Of a stretch of DNA of 64,000 nt, positions 1-9,258 are shown piece by piece. Origin of the DNA: JADLHS01 sp039806955. GTDB lineage: Bacteria > Verrucomicrobiota > Verrucomicrobiia > Limisphaerales > JADLHS01. Position 1 is the first letter of the stretch; each line of letters opens with the position of its first letter. The notes beneath the pieces were generated by a model. That model did not search any database. It was not told the origin of the DNA and saw nothing but the letters and a program-made list of their open reading frames with translations. Made by a program: the position numbers and the translations under genes. Location of the stretch: contig JBDHQI010000010.1 of NCBI GenBank assembly GCA_039806955.1, positions 1 through 64,000 on the forward strand, read 5' to 3'.

Positions 1-155
1 GTTTCCACAACCGCACCGGGTGCTACCACCACGATCTTACCCAGCGTCTTGAGCTATGTCCGACAGGCTGCTAGGCCGCCATTCTCTATCCGGTCAAAGC
101 GGCGTGTGTGTGGCGGACACCACTTCCAGATGGTGTTCCGTCGCGTCATAGCCGT

Positions 156-312
156 ACGTGGTTTATTCACGATTGTTGAGCGGCGGTGGTCGAAGTCCCG
201 CTGAAAGCGCTCACGCCGTTCGGGCAGCGGACCGTGCCCCAGGTCGGGGCCGCCCACGACGACGACGCGGGTCGGCTCGCCGCCAGTATGTGAATCAATG
301 ATGGAAATTCGC
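156..312 (-). pseudogene. Remnant of a proline racemase / 4-hydroxyproline epimerase N-terminus
   Basis: Read on the minus strand from about 312 downward, the translation contains IDSHTGGEPTRVV followed by a GGPDLG-like stretch, an ERRERF segment and STIVNKPR near 156. This order matches the N-terminus of the proline racemase family (proline racemase, 4-hydroxyproline epimerase, hydroxyproline dehydratase). The catalytic Cys region and the rest of the roughly 330-residue protein are missing. A neighbouring frame carries the next stretch (GYDATEHH) and then stops, so the reading frame is broken. A 15-base direct repeat (298-312 and 324-338, period 26) sits at the upstream edge. I see no intact start codon in a sensible place, so this is called a decayed fragment. 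Confidence 0.6.
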
Positions 313-338
313 CGTACGCCGGCATGATGGAAATTCGC
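298..338. repeat. Short direct repeat, 15 bp, period 26
   Basis: The 15-mer atgatggaaattcgc occurs at 298-312 and again at 324-338. It lies at the upstream edge of the proline-racemase remnant and 100 bp before the S9 peptidase start. It may be a scar of a small duplication. No other function is visible. Confidence 0.6.
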
Positions 339-435
339 GGCGTGGGGACAAGTGCGGGAGTGAGTGGGCTGAACGGCAGCTTGTGCTTCAGTCTTGAACC
401 GATGCACTGGCTGTGGGTTCATTGCTGTATCCGAA

Positions 436-3060
436 ATGAAGAAGACCGGTAGAACTCCGTGGTGCCTGCAACTCACAGGCGTACTCCTTGCCTTTGTCGC
501 GCAGGCCGCCCAACCGGCCCCAGCCACCACAGGCGCACCGGATGCGTCACCACCGCAATCGCAAAGACAGAGTGAAGGTCGGCTGTACAAATCCCGCGTG
601 ACGTCGCACTGGTTCGCTCACAACACCAGGTTCTGGTATCGCAACGACCTCGGCGGCGGCGCGCGCGAGTTCATCCTCGTAGATGCGGCGCGCGGCACAC
701 GCGAACGGGCGTTCGATCACGAAGCGGTGGCGAAACAGATCAGGAAGGGCGCGAGTGCGGAGAAGTTGCCGGTTGAGGAACTCAGATTCAGCGACGACGG
801 GGCGAGCGTGGTGCTGTTGGGCCGTTCGCCGGGCTGGCAGTTGAATTTGCAAACCGGGCAGCTTCAGAAAGCCACCGGGGCGGACACGGCGTTCGCCGGA
901 GAAGGGCTGCCGGCGGGAGCGCGTCTGCGGCCCTCGGCGCGCACCGGCCCGGAAACGGAGATCACGTTCGACAATCGGTTGGACCGGGAGGTGGAGTTGT
1001 TCTGGCTGGATGAATCGGGTGGGCGCCAGAGTTACGGCAAAATCGGCGCGCACCGGCGCCAAGTGCAACACACATTCAGCGGGCACGTCTGGCTCGTGAC
1101 GGATGCGCGCGGCGAGATGCGCGGGGTGTTCGAGGCGACGGACCGGCCGGAGGTGGCCGTGATCACCGACACGCTGCCACGATTGCCGCGGGAGCACCCG
1201 ACGCTGGCCCGGGGCCGCTCCGCGTCATCGGATCGTTCGCCGGATGGCCGCTGGACGGTGGTGCTCCGGGAGCAGAATGTTTTCCTGCGCGGCGCGGACG
1301 GGCGGGAGATTCAATTGAGCACGGACGGCAGCGCGAGCAACGAGTATCGTCGCGCCGAGTGGTCGCCGGATTCCCGGACGGTGCTTGCGTGGCGCGTGGA
1401 GCCGGGCGAACGCAAGGAGGTTTATTTGATTCACTCGTCGCCCCCGGGCGGAGGGCGGGCGGCGTTGGAATCCCGGCCCTACGCCCTGCCGGGGGACAAG
1501 TTCAACCGGCACGAGTTGAATCTCTTTGACGTGGCCAGCCGCAAGCAGATCAAACCGAAGGTGGACCGCTTCGAAGCCGAGTGGCAGACGCCGCGCGTGC
1601 AGTGGAGTCGCGACGGCAGCCGCATCCGCTATGAGCAGGTGGACCGCGGTCATCAACGGTTGCGGGTGATCGAGGTGGATCCGGGCACGGGTGACGTCCG
1701 GAATCTGATTGATGAACGGAGCAGGACGTTCATCTGGACGGCGCACACGGATGAGTTGCGACTCGAGTTGGTCAATTACCTGACCAACACCGACGAGATC
1801 CTTTACGTTTCGGAACGGGACGGCTGGCGGCATTTGTATCTGGTGGATGGCGGGCCAAAATCCCGTTCAACCCGTGCCGAAGGAGGGGCCGGTGACCAGC
1901 GGGCCGATCAGGTGATCGGCGCTCCGATGCGACAAATCACGAAAGGCGAGTGGGTGGTGCGCGGCATCGAGCGGATTGACGAGGAGGCGCGACAGATTTG
2001 GTTCACCGCCAGCGGCCGGAACGCGGGTCAGGATCCGTATTTCATTCACTACTATCGCGTGAACTTTGACGGCAGCGAGCTGGTGGCGTTGACCGAGGGG
2101 AATGGGAATCACCGCGTCGAGTTCTCGCCGGATCGGAAATACCTCATTGATACCTATTCGCGACCGGACGCGCCGCCGATCAATGAACTTCGTCGCGCGG
2201 CGGATGGCAAACTGGTTTGCAAGCTGGAGGAGGCCGACATCACGGAACTGAAAGCCACCGGCTGGCAAGCACCGGAGGTTTTTGTCGCGAAGGGCCGCGA
2301 TGGCCAGACGGACATCTGGGGATTGATCTATCGTCCGCGCGATTTTGATCCGAACAAAAAGTATCCGGTGATCGAGGACATCTATGCCGGGCCGCATGGT
2401 TCGTTTGTGCCGAAGAATTTTGGCGGGCCGCGTCATGAGATGTTGACGGACGCGGGCTTTGTCGTGGCGAAAGTGGACGGGATGGGCACGGCGAATCGCT
2501 CGAAGGCGTTTCACGATGTGTGCTGGCAGAACTTGAAGGACGCGGGATTTCCCGATCGCATCCGCTGGCACCAGGCGGTGGCGGCCAAATATCCCTGGTA
2601 CGACATCACGCGGGTCGGCATCTATGGCACATCGGCGGGCGGTCAAAGCGCGGCGGGCGCGGTGTTGTTTCATCCGGAATTTTACGACGCGGCGGTGGCG
2701 AACTCCGGCTGCCACGACAATCGCATGGACAAGGCCTCGTGGAACGAGCAGTGGATGGGCTATCCCGTCGGGCCGCAGTACGCGGAAAGTTCAAACATCG
2801 AGCACGCGGGGAAACTCCAGGGCCACCTGTTTCTGGTGGTCGGCGAGCTTGACCGGAATGTTCCCCCGGAATCCACCCTGCGTTTTGTGGATGCCCTGGT
2901 TCGCGCCGTGAAGGACTTTGATCTGCTGGTCATTCCGAACGGCGATCACGGCGCGGGCGGAGGATACTATCAGCGGCGGATGCGGGACTTCTTCGTGCGC
3001 CACTTGCAAGGCGTCGAACCGCCGAACCAGCACGATATCAAGCCGGGTCGGGAACGCTAG
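436..3060 (+). CDS. Secreted S9 prolyl oligopeptidase / dipeptidyl-peptidase IV-like protease
   Basis: An 874-residue exported serine peptidase that should cleave proline-containing peptides outside the cytoplasm. The ATG at 436 is chosen over the upstream start at 394 because it directly begins a signal peptide (MKKTGRTPW, then a hydrophobic stretch to about residue 25). The N-terminal two thirds resemble the DPP-IV beta-propeller (repeated SPDG/SPDS/SRDG motifs). The C-terminal third is an alpha/beta hydrolase with the family triad: nucleophile Ser733 in GTSAGG, Asp806 in GELDRN and His838 in GDHGAGG. Length fits DPP-IV family members of 700-900 residues. It stands alone on the plus strand; the exact substrate is not predictable. 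Confidence 0.9.
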   Translation: MKKTGRTPWCLQLTGVLLAFVAQAAQPAPATTGAPDASPPQSQRQSEGRLYKSRVTSHWFAHNTRFWYRNDLGGGAREFILVDAARGTRERAFDHEAVAKQIRKGASAEKLPVEELRFSDDGASVVLLGRSPGWQLNLQTGQLQKATGADTAFAGEGLPAGARLRPSARTGPETEITFDNRLDREVELFWLDESGGRQSYGKIGAHRRQVQHTFSGHVWLVTDARGEMRGVFEATDRPEVAVITDTLPRLPREHPTLARGRSASSDRSPDGRWTVVLREQNVFLRGADGREIQLSTDGSASNEYRRAEWSPDSRTVLAWRVEPGERKEVYLIHSSPPGGGRAALESRPYALPGDKFNRHELNLFDVASRKQIKPKVDRFEAEWQTPRVQWSRDGSRIRYEQVDRGHQRLRVIEVDPGTGDVRNLIDERSRTFIWTAHTDELRLELVNYLTNTDEILYVSERDGWRHLYLVDGGPKSRSTRAEGGAGDQRADQVIGAPMRQITKGEWVVRGIERIDEEARQIWFTASGRNAGQDPYFIHYYRVNFDGSELVALTEGNGNHRVEFSPDRKYLIDTYSRPDAPPINELRRAADGKLVCKLEEADITELKATGWQAPEVFVAKGRDGQTDIWGLIYRPRDFDPNKKYPVIEDIYAGPHGSFVPKNFGGPRHEMLTDAGFVVAKVDGMGTANRSKAFHDVCWQNLKDAGFPDRIRWHQAVAAKYPWYDITRVGIYGTSAGGQSAAGAVLFHPEFYDAAVANSGCHDNRMDKASWNEQWMGYPVGPQYAESSNIEHAGKLQGHLFLVVGELDRNVPPESTLRFVDALVRAVKDFDLLVIPNGDHGAGGGYYQRRMRDFFVRHLQGVEPPNQHDIKPGRER

Positions 3061-3447
3061 AACGGTGGCCGGAAATCCTTTCCGTTTCCGGCATTGAAGC
3101 GGACTGAAGCGCTTGCGCTTATCGCGGCCACAGTGTCAGCGAAGGCGCTGGAAAGGAATGGCAACCGTATCTTGCAGGCATAGTCTTCGTGTCGGATGGA
3201 TGATTGGCCGGACGGCGAGTGGAGTTCACGCTTTGAACTCGCGAATCTGGCTTCCATAGTTGATCTCGAAACCGCAGTAGCGGCGGGCATTCCTCTGGTC
3301 GCTCCACCCGCTCCGCATTTCCAGCTCAAACTCAAAATCTTATAAAACCAAAGGACAGACCAATCTTGACCGACCTCTTGTTTTGACACCCATCGTCAGG
3401 GTCGCCAAAATCAGGTGGTTCCCGAAATTGCGGACGGACGAGTCAAC
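3061..3447. other. Gene-free interval after the S9 peptidase
   Basis: No credible gene. A perfect 8-bp stem (3068-3075 with 3085-3092, loop 9) lies 7 bp after the peptidase stop but has no T-run, so it is at best a weak terminator or an mRNA-end hairpin. Open frames here on the minus strand lack family signatures. Confidence 0.5.
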
Positions 3448-4965
3448 ATGAAAAAAATTTTGTGGCGAGGTTTGCGTTGGGGTGCGGTGCTCTTGCTGGT
3501 CTTGGGGATCGCGCTGGTGTGGCGGGGTATTTACGCCTTTCGCGATCGCTCGCCAGGGTATCAACTGGATTTGAAAATTGATCCGGCCCGCGCTGCTCAG
3601 CCGCCGCAACCGTTGCGGGTCGGATTCGGTCGAGTCAAAATCAATCCGGATCTGAGCGATCCCCAGCGTCCGGTCTGGCTGGCCGGGTTCAGTCAGAACC
3701 GCGCGGCGACGGCCATTCATGACGATCTATGGGCAATCGCCTGCGTGCTGGATGACGGCCACACGCGCCTCGGCATGGTGGGATTGGATGCGATCGGTTT
3801 CTTTCACGACGATGTCGTCGCCGTGCGTCGCGCGTGTCGCTCCGAGTGGAAGCTCGATTACACGATCGTTGCTTCGATGCACAATCATTCCACGCCGGAC
3901 CTGATGGGGTTGTGGGGGCCGAACCCGGTCCGCACGGGTGTGGATAATCACTACCGACAACAGGTCATTGCCGCTGCGGCGCAAGCATTGGGTGAGGCCA
4001 CCGCCGCGTTGCAACCAGCACTGATTGCTTTTCATGAAATCCCGATGTCTCCCGAGGGTCTGGTGGCCGACACGCGCAAACCGGTGGTGTTCGATCCGGA
4101 CGTGCGCGTGATGCACTTCACCAGTCCGGCGACGGGTGCGACGATTGGAACGATCGTGGGCTGGGCCAATCATCCGGAAACGCCGTGGAGCAAAAACACC
4201 GAGATAACCGCGGATTTTTGCGGCTTTCTGCGCGACACCTTGGAACACGGTTTTTCACATAACGGCCAGACGTTTGCCGTCGGCCTCGGAGGGATTCATC
4301 TCTACGTCAATGGCGCGGTGGGCGGATTGATGACCACGCATCCGACCGTGACGGTGCATGATCCCTGGTTGGATCAGGACTTCAAAGAGCCTTCACACGA
4401 AAAATCCCGGGCCGTTGCACATCGTCTTGCCGCCCACATTCTGCCGCGGCTCGCCCAGACAAATTCGTCCGCCACTCCCACGGTCGCCATCGGCGTTCGC
4501 GCGCGCACTCTCGAACTGCCCGTGGACAACAAACTGTTTCTGGCGGCGAGTTATTTGGGGCTGCTGGATCGGGGCTACACGCATTGGAAAAAAATGCGGA
4601 CCGAGGTGGCGTTGGTGACCGTGGGCGACGCCAGCATCGCTTGTGTGCCCGGTGAAATTTATCCGGAGATTGTCAACGGCGGCATCGAGCATCCGGAAGG
4701 CGCAGACTTCAACCTTGCGCCATTGGAAGTTCCGCCACTGCGCGAACTGATGCCCGGACGCATCAAGTTCATCTTCGGTCTGGCCAACGATGAATTGGGC
4801 TACATCATTCCGAAGAGTGAATGGGACGTTAAACCGCCGCACCTATACGGCTCGAAAGGTGTGTATGGCGAGGTCAATTCATGCGGTCCGGACACCGCCT
4901 GGTTGTTGCATCAAGCCATTAGCGCGCTGGGACGCGATCTGACGCCCGCCGCGACAACGCCTTGA
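3448..4965 (+). CDS. Neutral/alkaline non-lysosomal ceramidase-like protein
   Basis: A 505-residue protein with one N-terminal membrane anchor or signal segment (residues 5-28), followed by a domain typical of the neutral/alkaline ceramidase N-terminal family (PF04734-like): VGFGRVKINP near the start, a GLDAIGF segment, and HNHSTPD with His145 and His147, the type of His pair that binds zinc in this family. Later segments GWANHPE and VPGEIYPEI also fit. In characterised members the enzyme hydrolyses the amide bond of ceramide; many bacterial relatives are uncharacterised, so the substrate is open. The ATG at 3448 is preferred to an in-frame GTG at 3415 because it starts the hydrophobic segment. 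Monocistronic on the plus strand. Confidence 0.8.
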   Translation: MKKILWRGLRWGAVLLLVLGIALVWRGIYAFRDRSPGYQLDLKIDPARAAQPPQPLRVGFGRVKINPDLSDPQRPVWLAGFSQNRAATAIHDDLWAIACVLDDGHTRLGMVGLDAIGFFHDDVVAVRRACRSEWKLDYTIVASMHNHSTPDLMGLWGPNPVRTGVDNHYRQQVIAAAAQALGEATAALQPALIAFHEIPMSPEGLVADTRKPVVFDPDVRVMHFTSPATGATIGTIVGWANHPETPWSKNTEITADFCGFLRDTLEHGFSHNGQTFAVGLGGIHLYVNGAVGGLMTTHPTVTVHDPWLDQDFKEPSHEKSRAVAHRLAAHILPRLAQTNSSATPTVAIGVRARTLELPVDNKLFLAASYLGLLDRGYTHWKKMRTEVALVTVGDASIACVPGEIYPEIVNGGIEHPEGADFNLAPLEVPPLRELMPGRIKFIFGLANDELGYIIPKSEWDVKPPHLYGSKGVYGEVNSCGPDTAWLLHQAISALGRDLTPAATTP

Positions 4966-5149
4966 AACAGAACTGTGATTGTGCCCGCAACTTCCGTCGT
5001 TGGATTGGCTGTTGGAGATTTGATTGTCACATTGCCCACGCAATGGGGTTCGCAGATCCAAGTTGGGGGTCGTCACTCCAGAGTGCCGACGGGCTGGGTG
5101 AACGAAAGGGTTGCGCCGGGGGGGGCGCGATTCGAAAGATCGGAACGGC

Positions 5150-6253
5150 CTACTTTGCCCAGAGCCAGACAGAGTCGGTAAACGGACGCAGGACCAGTCG
5201 GTTTGGGTTCAGCACAACATGTTTGATCCGTTTGCGTTGCCAGGTGTAAGTGATGTGAATCAAACCGTCCGCGGCTTGAATCACCGCCGGATACGAATAC
5301 TCGGTGGGCGCTTGCGGATCCTCTTCCAAGGTGCAGGCCGCCGCCCATTCCCGGCCATCCGACGATATGGCGACATTCAAGCGATTGCGCTGCCGGTCAG
5401 AGCGGTGGTTGTAAACGAGCAGTTGTCGACCGTCCTGTAGCGTCACGGCATCCGTGCCGGAGTTGGGATTCGGCAACAGGGTCAACGTCATCGGCCCCCA
5501 CGTCTTGCCGTTGTCCTGCGACCAGAGGTCAAACAGCCGACCCTGCCGCGTGCGCCCGAGCGCCTGCAACACGTCGCCACCGTGAAACAAAATGCTGGGC
5601 TGAATGGCGGCCAGTTGACGCCCATCATTCAGGAACGGAGTGGCCGTCCAGGTTTGTCCGCCATCGGTTGAGCGCTCGAAATAAACCCGCCAACCGTCGC
5701 TCCCCTCGCGGCTCGTCGGCGCGAGAATGTCGCCATTCGCCAATTGTACCGGCTTGTTTTTGATCGGCCCCAAAATTCCCTCGGGCAAACGTCGCGGCGC
5801 ACTCCACGTTTTGCCAGCGTTGGTGGACGTAGTCAACATGCCCCACCATTCGCTGGGACTCGGCCCCGCCTTGTAGAAGAGCAGGAGCGGACCTTTGTGC
5901 GGTTGAAATAATACTGGGTTCCACGTTGGCCAGCGCTGTGGACCAAACCCGGCGCCGTTGGCCACTTCCTGAGGGGGCGTCCAAACGCCGCCTTCGTGGC
6001 GGGAAACGTAAATGCACACGTCGGGATTTTTCTCGGCGGTGCCGCCAAACCAGGCCGCCACCAAACCCGAGGGCGTTTCCACAATGGTCGAGGCGTGACA
6101 GGACGGGAACGGTGCCGTTTCGTAAATGAACTCGCTTTGCACGAAGCCCGGCTCATTTGCGGCCGACACCTTCAGCGTCACAACCAGGCTGAGGATGGCC
6201 AGGCCCGCCGTGCCGCGCGCTTGAACTTTCCATGGATTGCGTTTCGGTTTCAT
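5150..6253 (-). CDS. Secreted sialidase-like (BNR repeat) glycosidase
   Basis: A 367-residue protein with an N-terminal signal peptide (to about residue 32) and a six-bladed propeller signature: Asp-box motifs STNAGKTW (143-150), STDGGQTW (195-202) and SQDNGKTW (245-252), plus an early FPSCHAST segment and WFGGTAEKNPD. This matches the BNR_2 exo-alpha-sialidase family, many of whose members in this phylum act on other glycans. The ATG at 6253 overlaps the TGA of the upstream sigma-factor gene as ATGA, so the two are probably translationally coupled; an in-frame start 12 bases further up would lie inside the sigma gene. The specific sugar substrate cannot be read from sequence. Confidence 0.82.
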   Translation of the reverse strand: MKPKRNPWKVQARGTAGLAILSLVVTLKVSAANEPGFVQSEFIYETAPFPSCHASTIVETPSGLVAAWFGGTAEKNPDVCIYVSRHEGGVWTPPQEVANGAGFGPQRWPTWNPVLFQPHKGPLLLFYKAGPSPSEWWGMLTTSTNAGKTWSAPRRLPEGILGPIKNKPVQLANGDILAPTSREGSDGWRVYFERSTDGGQTWTATPFLNDGRQLAAIQPSILFHGGDVLQALGRTRQGRLFDLWSQDNGKTWGPMTLTLLPNPNSGTDAVTLQDGRQLLVYNHRSDRQRNRLNVAISSDGREWAAACTLEEDPQAPTEYSYPAVIQAADGLIHITYTWQRKRIKHVVLNPNRLVLRPFTDSVWLWAK

Positions 6254-7530
6254 CGTCCCAGACAAGCTTGTAACTGACGTGTTAAATACAACTGTTCCGA
6301 TTTCAACTCCGCCAACTGTACGGCGGTGTGAAAGTAGGTGGCCGCCGCGCGCGGGTTATTTTGTCGAAGCTCCAGTTCGCCCAAAACCGCGTGCAGCAGG
6401 TAATACGATTTCAGCATGGGCAGATCGGGAATCGCCAGGACGGCGTCAATTCCAGCTTGTGGCCCCCGAACTTCCGCCAAAACCACCGCACGGTTCAGCG
6501 CCACCTGCGGTGAGTCGTCGCTGGCGAGAAGTTGATCGTACAAATCCAGAATCTGCGCCCAATCGGTCGCGGCGTAACTCGGCGCGGCACAATGGATGGC
6601 CGCGATACCTGCTTGCAAATGGTATTCGCTCAACACCTCGCCCGCTGACGCGCGCGCCAAGTGATACAGGCCGCGCGCGATCAGACCCCGATCCCATTGC
6701 GAACGGTTCTGCTCGCGCAACCGCAGCAAGTTGCCCGCGCTCTCCGCCGGGGCCGGCAACCGCGCACCATTCAACAACAGCAACGCCAGCAGCGCGTGCG
6801 CTTTTGGCTGGTCGCCCGCCGGATGTTCCACCAGCGACTCAGCCAGCCGGATCGCTTCCTGGCAGAGCGGGGCGCGGCTCAGCACTTCGCCGCTCGCGGC
6901 TTTGCAACCCTCGTTGAAGAGCAAAAACAAACTGTGCAAAACCTGTTCGAGTCGCGAAAACAAAGCCGCGCCATCAGGAATCACCAGCGCCACCTGTTTT
7001 TCCCGCAGGGTTTGCCGCGCCTCCGCCAGCCGCTGCAGGATGGCGCTTTCTGCAATGAGGAACGCGCCGGCAATTTCCGCCGCACTGAAGCCGCACAACA
7101 CCCGCAGCAGCAACGCCACATGCGCTTCGGGTGAGAGCTGCGGGTGGCAGCAGGCGAACAGCAGGCGGATGCGGGTTTCGCGCAGGTCCGCTTCCTGCAA
7201 CGGCGCACTGTCCGCCGCGCGCCCCGGCCATTGCGCCATGAACGCGATCAGTTGTTGTTGTTTGTGTTCGAAGTTCGCCTCCCGTCGAATGATGTCCAGC
7301 GCGAGGTTTCTGGTCGTTTGCGTCAACCAGGCCGCCGGATAACGCGGCATCCCGTGAAACGGCCAGATGCGCAAGGCGCGCACCAGGGCCTCCTGTACCA
7401 CGGCTTCCGCCCCTTCGAGACGGTGCAGGCCAAAGACCCTGGTCAACGCCGTCACCAGCTTTCCGGCCTCCCGTCGGAACAGATGCTCCGCCAGCCCGGC
7501 GGGGGCCGTTTCCGTGACGTTCGTTGCCAT
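6250..7530 (-). CDS. ECF sigma factor, ECF42-like, with long TPR-like C-terminus
   Basis: A 426-residue sigma-70 family factor. Region 2 (VVQEALVRALRIW, then AWLTQTTRNLALD) and region 4 (LLLRVLCGFSAAEIAGAF) occupy the first 180 residues. The remaining 240 residues are helical and match the DUF6596 / TPR-like extension seen in the ECF42 group, whose members are encoded next to YCII/DGPF proteins and lack a classical anti-sigma factor. Exactly such a partner lies 91 bp upstream (7622-8014). The ATG at 7530 is chosen over a GTG at 7542. Its stop overlaps the start of the sialidase gene, which is unusual for this group and suggests the sialidase is co-expressed. Confidence 0.88.
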   Translation of the reverse strand: MATNVTETAPAGLAEHLFRREAGKLVTALTRVFGLHRLEGAEAVVQEALVRALRIWPFHGMPRYPAAWLTQTTRNLALDIIRREANFEHKQQQLIAFMAQWPGRAADSAPLQEADLRETRIRLLFACCHPQLSPEAHVALLLRVLCGFSAAEIAGAFLIAESAILQRLAEARQTLREKQVALVIPDGAALFSRLEQVLHSLFLLFNEGCKAASGEVLSRAPLCQEAIRLAESLVEHPAGDQPKAHALLALLLLNGARLPAPAESAGNLLRLREQNRSQWDRGLIARGLYHLARASAGEVLSEYHLQAGIAAIHCAAPSYAATDWAQILDLYDQLLASDDSPQVALNRAVVLAEVRGPQAGIDAVLAIPDLPMLKSYYLLHAVLGELELRQNNPRAAATYFHTAVQLAELKSEQLYLTRQLQACLGR

Positions 7531-7621
7531 TTCTCGATTCACCAGTATCGGCAGGCTAGAAAAATTTTTTGCTGCAAGACAGTTTCAATTTTGATTCCGG
7601 CAGAACCGCAATCCCGCCTCC

Positions 7622-8014
7622 TCACCGCCGCGTCAACTCCTGGGATACCGCATCGTCCAAGCGGGGATATTTGGAAGCAATGGGACGCACCTCCACATCC
7701 ACACCGTACGAGAGTCCTGGACATTGTTGCGCCGCGAGCACGGCTTCCTCCAGCGAGTCCGCCTTCAGCACCAAATAACCGCCCAAAGTTTCCCGGGCAT
7801 CGGCGAACGGCTCCTCCGAAACCACCCGGGTCTTGCCCATCACCAGTCGCCCCTCACGCTCGACCGCGTCGCCGCCGAGCCATTTTTCCTCTGCCTTCAA
7901 GCGGTCCATCCAGGCCACCCAGCTCTCGACCACCTGTTGCATCTGTTCGGGTGAAAGGTCCTGGTACCAACTTGCGCTGCGGAAAATTAAAAGAAAGCCA
8001 TTGTCTGTGCTCAT
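7622..8014 (-). CDS. YCII/DGPF-domain protein paired with the ECF sigma factor
   Basis: A 130-residue protein with the YCII-related fold: FLLIFR near the start, LSPEQMQQVVESW, a GGDAVEREGRLVMG central part, GGYLVLKADSLEEAVLAAQQCPG, and VEVRPI at the end. Such proteins sit beside ECF42 sigma factors in many genomes and are thought to help set their activity, although the signal is unknown. The ATG at 8014 gives a normal N-terminus; the upstream in-frame start would add 12 unconserved residues. It is the first gene of a minus-strand group with the sigma factor and sialidase. Confidence 0.8.
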   Translation of the reverse strand: MSTDNGFLLIFRSASWYQDLSPEQMQQVVESWVAWMDRLKAEEKWLGGDAVEREGRLVMGKTRVVSEEPFADARETLGGYLVLKADSLEEAVLAAQQCPGLSYGVDVEVRPIASKYPRLDDAVSQELTRR

Positions 8015-8374
8015 GCGACCGCCAGCAGAGTCGAGAGGAAGCCCCGCCAAGTCAAGCAGCGGTAATTTTCAACCGCGCGCTTGAACCGTCATGCTGATTT
8101 ATGGACGTGAGAAAAAGTATCGATCAGTCCTGCACACAGACCGTTGTAATTTTCCATCAGAATGCGCAGGTCGTAGCAGAGTTCAACCTCCTGTCCCTGG
8201 ACTTTCCACTGGGGGCAAGCCCCGGGGTCCTGGTTTTGTAAAATTGGCGGCCATCACGTTTCTCCCGTGGCCGCAGACTTATGATTTTACCAAACTTGAA
8301 CTGAAATTATTTTTCCGGGAAAAAAGTGATTATTCCGGTTCGTGTTTGGAGGAATTCATGGTAGAACATGGCGC
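8015..8374. other. Gene-free interval between divergent genes
   Basis: About 360 bp separate the YCII gene (minus) from the phosphoesterase (plus). Promoters for both must lie here, but I cannot point to convincing -35/-10 pairs. A GGAGG at 8349-8353 precedes a nine-codon frame starting at 8358 that ends inside the phosphoesterase start region; the role of that frame is unclear. Confidence 0.4.
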
Positions 8375-9202
8375 ATGCCAAAAGTAACGCAAACTCAAAT
8401 GACGCGCCGCGAATGGATGGGACGCAGTGCTGGCGCTTTGCTGGCGCTGGGGCTGTGGCCCGGTTGCGCGCGATGGGCTGGCAGACGCAGCGCGGGCGAC
8501 TTCAGTTTCGCTGTCATCAACGACGCGCATTTTCAAAGTCCGAAATGCCCGGCGTGGTTTGAACGGGTGTTCGCCGACATTCGCGCCCAGGAAAGTCGCC
8601 CGGAGCTTTGCCTGGTGGTCGGCGATCTGACCGAGCACGCCAGTCGCTCCGAGTTCGGCCAGATGCGCGATCTCCTGCGCGGATCAGGGCTGCCTTACTA
8701 CGCCGTACCCGGCAACCACGATTACCTTTCCAAAACAAACCGCTCCACCTGGGAAGAGGCGTTTCCCGCCAGCCTGAACTACCATTTCGAGCATCGCGGC
8801 TGGCAGTTCATTGCCCTGGATTCCTGCGACGGTCGGGAATATAAGGACACGCAGATTCAGCCGGAGACGTTCGCGTGGCTGGACACAAACTTGCCGAAGC
8901 TTGATCCTGCCAAACCGACCATCCTGTTTACGCACTTTCCGTTGGGCATCCTCGTTCCGATGCGGCCATTGAATGCTGAGGCGTTGCTGGAACGCTTTCG
9001 CGATTTTAATTTGATCGGAGTCTTCAACGGGCATTTTCACGGTTACACCACGCGTCGCGTGGGACGTATTGAACTCACCACCAACCGTTGTTGCGCCATC
9101 AGTCGCAACAATCACGATGGCACACCGGAGAAGGGCTATTTTCTTTGCGCGGCCAAAGCCGGCGAAGTGCGGCGCGAATTTGTGGAAGTCCAGCCGGTTT
9201 GA
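8375..9202 (+). CDS. Tat-exported calcineurin-like metallophosphoesterase
   Basis: A 275-residue phosphoesterase. The N-terminus carries a twin-arginine-like signal (TRREWMGRSAG, then a hydrophobic stretch), so it is probably exported folded. All metal-binding motifs of the calcineurin-like family are present: Asp50 and His52 (DAH), VVGDL, GNHD at 113-116, FTHFP, and GHFH with His220 and His222. The substrate may be a phosphomonoester or a cyclic nucleotide. Start is uncertain: GTG 8342, ATG 8375 and ATG 8399 are all in frame; 8375 keeps the signal peptide, yet the only good ribosome site (GGAGG 8349-8353) is closer to a nine-codon frame at 8358. No operon partners. Confidence 0.85.
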   Translation: MPKVTQTQMTRREWMGRSAGALLALGLWPGCARWAGRRSAGDFSFAVINDAHFQSPKCPAWFERVFADIRAQESRPELCLVVGDLTEHASRSEFGQMRDLLRGSGLPYYAVPGNHDYLSKTNRSTWEEAFPASLNYHFEHRGWQFIALDSCDGREYKDTQIQPETFAWLDTNLPKLDPAKPTILFTHFPLGILVPMRPLNAEALLERFRDFNLIGVFNGHFHGYTTRRVGRIELTTNRCCAISRNNHDGTPEKGYFLCAAKAGEVRREFVEVQPV

Positions 9203-9258
9203 TCCGTTAGCTTCCAACGCATCCGTTCTGCCGCCCAGGAACTTACCCGCCTGAACAC

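Noticed and set aside
8358..8387. Nine-codon frame behind GGAGG before the phosphoesterase
   Set aside because: Too short to call as a gene; it could be a coupling peptide, but no evidence beyond the ribosome site.
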